NCBI GenBank assembly: GCA_024275555.1
Contig: JAJRYW010000529.1
Span: forward strand, 1-17,533
Direction of reading: 5' to 3'
DNA length: 17,533 nucleotides
From: Calditrichota bacterium
GTDB taxonomy: Bacteria > Calditrichota > Calditrichia > RBG-13-44-9 > J075
Shown here: positions 13,643 to 17,533 of the stretch, one piece after another
Position numbering within the stretch: position 1 is the stretch's first letter
How the letters are laid out: every line of letters starts with the position of its first letter
The notes under the pieces: generated by a model
What the model was told of the DNA's origin: nothing
The model's input: only the letters and a program-made list of their open reading frames with translations
Database searches by the model: none
Translations under genes and position numbers: made by a program

Positions 13643-13908
13643 GGATCAGGCGGTTTTTCTTTTGCTAACTCAGTTCTGATGGTAAGTAAATCCCGGGCAA
13701 ATTCTTCAGCGTCTTCCGGCAATAATTTTGGCAAAGATGCCATAAGGTCGGGGAGTTCCCCCAGGGTTCGCCCTTGTGGAACGGGACGCAGTTCTGCTAC
13801 CGGTCTCTTGCCGCGCAGCAGAATATAACTTTCCCGGCGATAGGCAACCCGGTTGATAAATTCTGAAAAATTTCGGGCAATATTGGTGATAGAAATTGTT
13901 CTGGCCAT
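13627..13908 (-). CDS. Phd/YefM-type antitoxin
   Basis: From the chosen ATG at 13908 the product is 93 aa. Residues 1-55 are a Phd/YefM DNA-binding domain: M-A-R-T-I-S-I-T-N-I-A-R-N-F-S-E-F-I-N-R-V-A-Y-R-R-E-S-Y-I-L-L-R-G-K-R-P-V-A-E-L. An acidic toxin-binding tail ends PPDPWDSY. The frame is open further upstream to 14010, but that start would run through the promoter and into the MITE-like element, so it is rejected. A second Met at 13929 is possible but has no better RBS. The antitoxin would bind and neutralise the PIN toxin and repress its own promoter. Confidence 0.85.
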   Translation of the reverse strand: MARTISITNIARNFSEFINRVAYRRESYILLRGKRPVAELRPVPQGRTLGELPDLMASLPKLLPEDAEEFARDLLTIRTELAKEKPPDPWDSY

Positions 13909-13937
13909 TATGTTTTTCTCATCAGTCATTTTATCTG

Positions 13938-13974
13938 ATAATCTGATTATAAGACTTTTCTCCGGATAATGCAA
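13938..13974 (-). promoter_or_regulatory. Sigma70-type promoter and overlapping palindromic operator of the toxin-antitoxin operon
   Basis: On the minus strand, TTGCAT (13974-13969) is followed after exactly 17 bases by TATAAT (13951-13946). The palindrome ATAATC-T-GATTAT (13938-13950) overlaps the -10 box. This is the expected arrangement for autorepression by a Phd/YefM-type antitoxin. It also fixes the antitoxin start downstream, at 13908 or 13929. Confidence 0.75.
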
Positions 13975-13994
13975 CATAATGTTCAATAAGAGAA

Positions 13995-14160
13995 ATTCGC
14001 TACCGTGCACTTTTCAAAAGCTATCCTGTTTTGAGCAATTTGTCATGCCCGAATGTATTAATCGGGCATCCATACGCTTGATTTTTCCTGGATTCCCGCT
14101 AAAAACATGCGGGAATGACGGTCTTTCTTACCTCAAAACAAAAAGTGCACGGTAGTGAAT
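13995..14160. mobile_element. MITE-like element (166 bp) with terminal inverted repeats and 6-bp target duplication
   Basis: The ends 13995-14014 and 14141-14160 are inverted repeats matching at 19 of 20 positions (ATTCrCTACCGTGCAC...). A further matching TGTTTTGAG / CTCAAAACA pair lies inside (14027-14035 and 14132-14140), offset by 12 extra bases on the left. The element is flanked on both sides by AGAGAA (13989-13994 and 14161-14166), a likely target-site duplication. It has no coding capacity. Its core (14042-14119) has its own ends, GTCATGCCCG and CGGGAATGAC, and two perfect hairpins. It lies between the toxin-antitoxin promoter and the permease gene. Confidence 0.75.
14042..14119. repeat. 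Nested palindromic repeat with two hairpins
   Basis: Hairpin one pairs ATGCCCGA (14045-14052) with TCGGGCAT (14062-14069). Hairpin two pairs TTCCCGC (14093-14099) with GCGGGAA (14109-14115). The outer ends GTCATGCCCG and CGGGAATGAC are inverted with one mismatch. This looks like the common GTCATTCCCG-type dispersed repeat, possibly captured inside the MITE-like element. Confidence 0.6.
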
Positions 14161-14278
14161 AGAGAAAACAATTTGGTAGGCAACCAAATCAAAACCATTT
14201 TGGCGGCCATATTTAATTTTCCGGATTTGAATTCCCTCATACAATTGGGACAACCTCTAAAAAACGGAGCAATAATAA

Positions 14279-15724
14279 ATGCAAGAGAGCACAAGCAGCA
14301 GAAACGCCCCTCAGCTTCACCGCGCCCTGAGCTTGCAGGATTTGGTGTTGCTGAACATTTCCGGCATCATCGGGTTATCCGGTCTGGCCCAGGTGGCTCA
14401 ATTCGGATTTGCCAGCATACCGCTGTTCATCCTCGCCATTATAACATTCTTAATCCCCAGTGGATTAATGATTGCCGAACTTAACACCAGGATGCCCGAA
14501 GAAGCCGGATTTTATCTCTGGACCAGAAGCGCCTTCGGAGATTTTCACGGCTATGTGGCCGCCTGGACGTACTGGCTGAGCAACATCGTCTGGTTGCCGA
14601 CAGTGATGCTGCTGGTTTCCATCTCAGCCTTGTATATCTTCGGCGACAGCTTTCTCAGCCTTGCCGACAATCCCTGGTACAACGCCCTGGTTTGTTTGGG
14701 AATCTTATGGCTGGTCACCATCCTGAACATCCTGGGAATGGAACGCGCCAAATGGATTCAGAATATCGGCGCCATCGCCACCTGGGTATGCATTGCCCTA
14801 TTACTGGTCGTCGGAATTATTTTCGTCTCCAACAATGCCAGCGCCCATCCATTCAGCCCGGGCAAATTGATACCCGATGTTGCGGATTTTTCCCTGCTGC
14901 CTTTTTTTGCCATTGTCGCCTATTGTTTTGGCGGGCTGGAGCTTGCCCCCATCATGGCCGGTGAAATCCAAAACCCCAGGAAGAACATCCCCAGGGCCAT
15001 TCTGATTTCATCCATCGCGGTCAGCCTGCTCTACATCGCCGGAACCCTGATGCTGATTCTCACCGTACCGGAAGGTGAAGTGGGGATTATCGAGGGCGTG
15101 GTTCAGGCCTTCCACGCCGTGAGTTTTCCGGGGATTGGCGCCATCGGGGCGGTTCTGGTGGTGTTGAGCACCATGGGGCTGTTCGGCGCCTGGATGACCG
15201 GCACCGCACGGGTTCCCTTCGTGATCGGCCTCGATCACTATCTGCCGGACGCCTTCGCAAAAGTCCATCCCAAATGGGGTTCGCCGTACATTTCCCTGCT
15301 CATGCAGGCCATTGTACTCACCATCCTTTTTCTCAGCTCGATCATGGGCTCCACCTTAAAAGAGGCTTTTTTGATCCTGCTGGATATGTCGATCATCCTC
15401 TATTTCATTCCTTACCTGTATATGTTTGCGTCACTGGTCTGGCATCTGAAAGAAAACACCGGGGGTGAAGGTTCTGTCGCGCTATTTCGAAAAAGCAAGG
15501 CGATGGGCTGGCTGGTTGCCTCGCTGGGATTTGGCGTCACACTCTTTTCCATCGTCATCTCTTCCATGCCCACCAAGGATATCGAAAACAAGATGCTTTT
15601 TGTAGTAAAAGTAGTTGGCGGCGCAGCCGTGTTGATCGGGGCGGGGCTGATTGTTTACTATCTGAAGAAAAGAGAAATAGCGGCTCCCCGGGAAGTTCCC
15701 ACAGAAAAAGAGGATAAGCTGTAG
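14279..15724 (+). CDS. APC-superfamily amino acid permease
   Basis: The 481-aa membrane protein has about twelve hydrophobic segments. It is typical of amino acid/polyamine/organocation transporters, perhaps near the glutamate/GABA antiporter group. The first helix carries the broken-helix motif N-I-S-G-I-I-G-L-S-G-L. Helix two is followed by M-P-E-E-A-G-F-Y-L-W-T-R-S-A-F-G, a conserved APC segment. Further landmarks are Y-C-F-G-G-L-E-L-A-P-I-M-A-G-E-I-Q-N-P-R-K-N-I-P-R-A in the helix 6 to loop region. The C-terminus is basic then acidic and cytoplasmic. GGAG lies nine bases before the ATG. The substrate cannot be told from sequence alone. Its upstream region contains the MITE-like element, which may affect its expression. 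Confidence 0.9.
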   Translation: MQESTSSRNAPQLHRALSLQDLVLLNISGIIGLSGLAQVAQFGFASIPLFILAIITFLIPSGLMIAELNTRMPEEAGFYLWTRSAFGDFHGYVAAWTYWLSNIVWLPTVMLLVSISALYIFGDSFLSLADNPWYNALVCLGILWLVTILNILGMERAKWIQNIGAIATWVCIALLLVVGIIFVSNNASAHPFSPGKLIPDVADFSLLPFFAIVAYCFGGLELAPIMAGEIQNPRKNIPRAILISSIAVSLLYIAGTLMLILTVPEGEVGIIEGVVQAFHAVSFPGIGAIGAVLVVLSTMGLFGAWMTGTARVPFVIGLDHYLPDAFAKVHPKWGSPYISLLMQAIVLTILFLSSIMGSTLKEAFLILLDMSIILYFIPYLYMFASLVWHLKENTGGEGSVALFRKSKAMGWLVASLGFGVTLFSIVISSMPTKDIENKMLFVVKVVGGAAVLIGAGLIVYYLKKREIAAPREVPTEKEDKL

Positions 15725-15962
15725 TGGGTGCGGCGGCCCGCAGCGGTTGTCTAATCGCTATATCTTTTTTCCTTAAGCACCCGAGGCTCCGCGCTGCCAT
15801 CGTTGCCCGGTTCAGCACACCACAATCCGGCAGGCGCCGCCCTGGATGCAGAGCCCGTCCAGGCAAGCGCCGCCCCGATATCATTCTGAAGCCCATTGTT
15901 TAGCAGCGGTTCACAAAAAGAAGTCGGGCAAGAAAACACCGTAATAAAATCCAGAGGTATTA
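15725..15962. other. Intergenic region between permease and acyltransferase genes
   Basis: This 238-base gap shows no convincing gene. A C/G-rich stretch (about 15726-15746) precedes a run of Ts (15766-15771) and might be a weak terminator. Around 15830-15875 a short imperfect duplication occurs (CAGGCGCCGCC, then CAGGCAAGCGCCGCC). Near the end, AGAGG (15952-15956) is the RBS for the next gene. Confidence 0.4.
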
Positions 15963-17156
15963 ATGAGTCAAACAATAACAGGCAAATATCGCATCGAGTC
16001 CATCGACCTGCTCCGCGGAGTGGTCATGGTCATCATGGCGCTGGATCACGTCCGGGACTATTTCCATTTCGGCTCATTCTATGTCGATCCGACTAACCTG
16101 GCGACCACCACGCCGATCCTCTTTTTTACCCGCTGGATTACCCATCTCTGCGCCCCGGTGTTCATTTTTCTGGCAGGTACCTCGGCATTCTTATACGCCA
16201 GTCGCCGGGAAACCAGGGGGCAAGTCGCCCGGTTCTTGCTTTCCCGCGGGCTGTGGCTGATCTTCCTGGAAATTACCGTCGTGAATTTTGCCTGGACATT
16301 CGACCACACGCTGAGCCTGCACATCCTGCAGGTCATTTGGGCCATCGGGGCCAGCATGGTGGTTCTTGCCGGGTTGATTTTCCTGCCCCGCTATGTGCTT
16401 TTGGGAGTGGGAGTTTTGTTGGTCTCCGGGCACAACCTGCTGGATGCGGTTGCCGTCAGCGGATTAAACTTACAAAGCGTCGCCTGGTATTTACTGCACC
16501 AGCAGAGCTTTATCCCCTTCGGCGACGGCTCCGCGATATACTTTGCCTACCCGGTTATCCCCTGGATCGGGCTGATGATATTAGGCTATCTCTTCGGCGT
16601 TTTTTATCAGAAGGGGTTTGATGCCGAATTGCGCAAGAAATGGCTGTTGGGATTGGGACTCGGTGCGATGCTTTTGTTTATCGCGTTGCGCGCCGGCAAT
16701 TTTTACGGCGATCCGGCGCCCTGGAAAACCCAGGGAACCGCCGTCTACTCCTTTTTGTCTTTCATGAACACCACCAAGTACCCGCCGTCGCTCTTATTCC
16801 TGGCAATGACCCTCGGCCCGGCGCTGATCTTTCTTTACCTGACCGAAAGTGTGAAGAACAAATTCAGCGGCGCCCTGGTTACAATTGGGCGGGTGCCGCT
16901 CTTTTACTATGTGGCGCATCTCTATGCAATTCACCTGCTGGCGGTCCTGGGAGTGCTCTACGCCGGACGGCAGTGGTCGGAGATGATTCTCACCGCACCG
17001 GCCTTCCTAAACGCAGGTTTGGCAAATTACGGTTACAACCTGTTGGTCGTCTACCTGATTTGGGGGGGCGTGGTTCTGGCGCTCTATCCTCTATGCAAGC
17101 GCTACAATGCCTACAAAGCAGCAAACCGGGGAAAGTGGTGGCTGAGTTATTTATGA
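15963..17156 (+). CDS. DUF1624 / heparan-alpha-glucosaminide N-acetyltransferase-like membrane protein
   Basis: The 397-aa polytopic membrane protein has about ten hydrophobic segments. Its N-terminus carries the family hallmark S-I-D-L-L-R-G-V-V-M-V-I-M-A-L-D-H-V-R-D-Y (Asp15, Arg18-Gly19, His29), followed by F-F-T-R-W-I-T-H-L-C-A-P-V-F-I-F-L-A-G. In the HGSNAT/YeiB-like superfamily the RG...H segment is part of the transmembrane acyl-transfer site, which moves an acyl group from cytoplasmic acyl-CoA to a sugar or other acceptor. The acceptor here is unknown. AGAGG seven bases upstream supports the start. Length is normal and the frame intact. It is separated from the permease by 238 bases, so it may have its own promoter. 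Confidence 0.9.
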   Translation: MSQTITGKYRIESIDLLRGVVMVIMALDHVRDYFHFGSFYVDPTNLATTTPILFFTRWITHLCAPVFIFLAGTSAFLYASRRETRGQVARFLLSRGLWLIFLEITVVNFAWTFDHTLSLHILQVIWAIGASMVVLAGLIFLPRYVLLGVGVLLVSGHNLLDAVAVSGLNLQSVAWYLLHQQSFIPFGDGSAIYFAYPVIPWIGLMILGYLFGVFYQKGFDAELRKKWLLGLGLGAMLLFIALRAGNFYGDPAPWKTQGTAVYSFLSFMNTTKYPPSLLFLAMTLGPALIFLYLTESVKNKFSGALVTIGRVPLFYYVAHLYAIHLLAVLGVLYAGRQWSEMILTAPAFLNAGLANYGYNLLVVYLIWGGVVLALYPLCKRYNAYKAANRGKWWLSYL

Positions 17157-17276
17157 TGTATTTTAAGCTGCCGACGCCCGGTTAAAAAAAAAATCGGCAA
17201 TAGACCTTATTACAAGCTAAGCTTATATTACTACATAACTTATGATTTCTATGACCAAATCAAGCGCATTTTAGTG

Positions 17277-17401
17277 GTCATTTCGAACGAAGAGAGAAAT
17301 CTGTGGGCCGACGGAGTTTTGTATACGCTGCATCGTTTTATCTGCCAACAGATTTCTCACCCATCCCTGGCTTCGCCTGTCTGCCGCAGGCAGGAAATGA
17401 C
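17277..17401. repeat. Palindromic dispersed repeat, copy 1 (GTCATTTC ends)
   Basis: The left arm 17277-17304 begins GTCATTTCGAACGAAG and runs on to AAATCTGT. The right arm has ACAGATTTCTC (17348-17358) and ends GAAATGAC (17394-17401), so outer and inner parts are inverted repeats. The right arm contains an extra small hairpin, CCTGTCTGC / GCAGGCAGG. There is no coding capacity. Confidence 0.7.
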
Positions 17402-17418
17402 AACCTGAATCCCCACCT

Positions 17419-17533
17419 GTCATTTCGAACGAAGAGAGAAATCTGTTAACACTCAAAACTTTATCTTTAATTTACAATTATTTCAGCAAATTCAATGTCG
17501 AATACGCACAGATTTCTCTTCCCGGCAAACCGG
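17419..17533. repeat. Palindromic dispersed repeat, copy 2 (partial at window edge)
   Basis: The left arm 17419-17446 is identical over 28 bases to 17277-17304. The inverted partner ACAGATTTCTCTT is at 17508-17520. The expected outer end (GAAATGAC) is not reached before the window stops. The bases between the arms differ from copy 1, so only the arms are conserved. Confidence 0.7.

Larger units (their letters stand above)
17157..17533. other. Repeat-rich intergenic region to the window end
   Basis: No credible gene is visible in these 377 bases. Just after the stop, TGCCGA (17169-17174) and TCGGCA (17194-17199) flank a run of ten As; on the minus strand this gives a T-run inside a weak stem. 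From 17277 on, two copies of a palindromic dispersed repeat fill most of the space. Confidence 0.6.

Noticed and set aside
13909..14010. Longer antitoxin start at 14010
   Set aside because: It would read through the TTGCAT-17-TATAAT promoter and into the end of the MITE-like element, and the extra residues do not fit the Phd/YefM N-terminus.
13989..14166. CRISPR array or attachment site at the repeat-rich gap
   Set aside because: There is no regular repeat-spacer pattern. The structure is inverted ends with a short direct duplication, which fits a transposed element.
15751..15975. Minus-strand frame of 74 codons between permease and acyltransferase
   Set aside because: No RBS, no recognisable motif, and it overlaps the start of a well-supported gene.
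17271..17456. Minus-strand frame of 61 codons in the terminal repeats
   Set aside because: It is a translation of the palindromic repeat arms, not a gene.

Overview
This is about 17.5 kb of bacterial DNA of moderate GC. It most resembles the FCB-group lineages that secrete proteins through C-terminal Por/T9SS-type tails (Calditrichota, candidate division KSB1, Ignavibacteria and relatives). The basis is three large secreted proteins with C-terminal sorting tails, two with the YPNPFNPSTTI signature and one of the shorter FPNPV type, plus a one-protein hybrid two-component regulator (HTCS type) and dispersed intergenic repeats. The lineage is an inference from style, not from a marker gene.

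Layout. (1) 1-1581: 3' part of a hybrid histidine kinase/response regulator/AraC protein, cut by the window edge exactly at its H-box. (2) 1971-6857: secreted-protein block. It holds a kelch-like beta-propeller with a sorting tail, a DNRLRE plus polysaccharide-lyase-14-like protein whose tail is separated from the enzyme by one in-frame TAG, and, convergent to these, a seven-blade FG-GAP/VCBS protein interrupted by one in-frame TAA before its last blade and tail. (3) 7134-7580: an unrecognised 148-aa protein closed by a strong hairpin terminator. (4) 7869-13146: a same-strand series of small proteins, five with signal peptides: NTF2/SnoaL-like, dimeric alpha/beta-barrel-like, cupin, NTF2-like and NIPSNAP. 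They are followed by a broken aldo/keto reductase, an O-methyltransferase, a YkuD-like protein and a cytoplasmic SnoaL-like protein. (5) 13235-13908, minus strand: a Phd/YefM-VapC type toxin-antitoxin pair with a recognisable promoter and overlapping palindrome; the toxin lacks one expected catalytic Asp. (6) 13995-14160: a MITE-like element with about 20-bp terminal inverted repeats and a 6-bp target duplication. (7) 14279-17156: an APC-family amino acid permease and a DUF1624/HGSNAT-like acyltransferase membrane protein, followed by two copies of a palindromic dispersed repeat.

How the genes may work together. HTCS regulators usually sense glycan products and switch on nearby polysaccharide-utilisation genes, so the kinase, kelch protein and lyase may form a small glycan-degrading locus. 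The FG-GAP protein could be a surface partner. No SusC/SusD-like genes are visible.

The most unusual observation is that two neighbouring convergent genes each carry exactly one in-frame stop just upstream of the secretion tail, and both stops are one C-to-T step from a Gln codon. TAG, TAA and TGA all end other genes here, so a wholesale code change is unlikely. The choice is between parallel recent decay, consensus error, and stop-codon readthrough that sets how much protein receives the tail.
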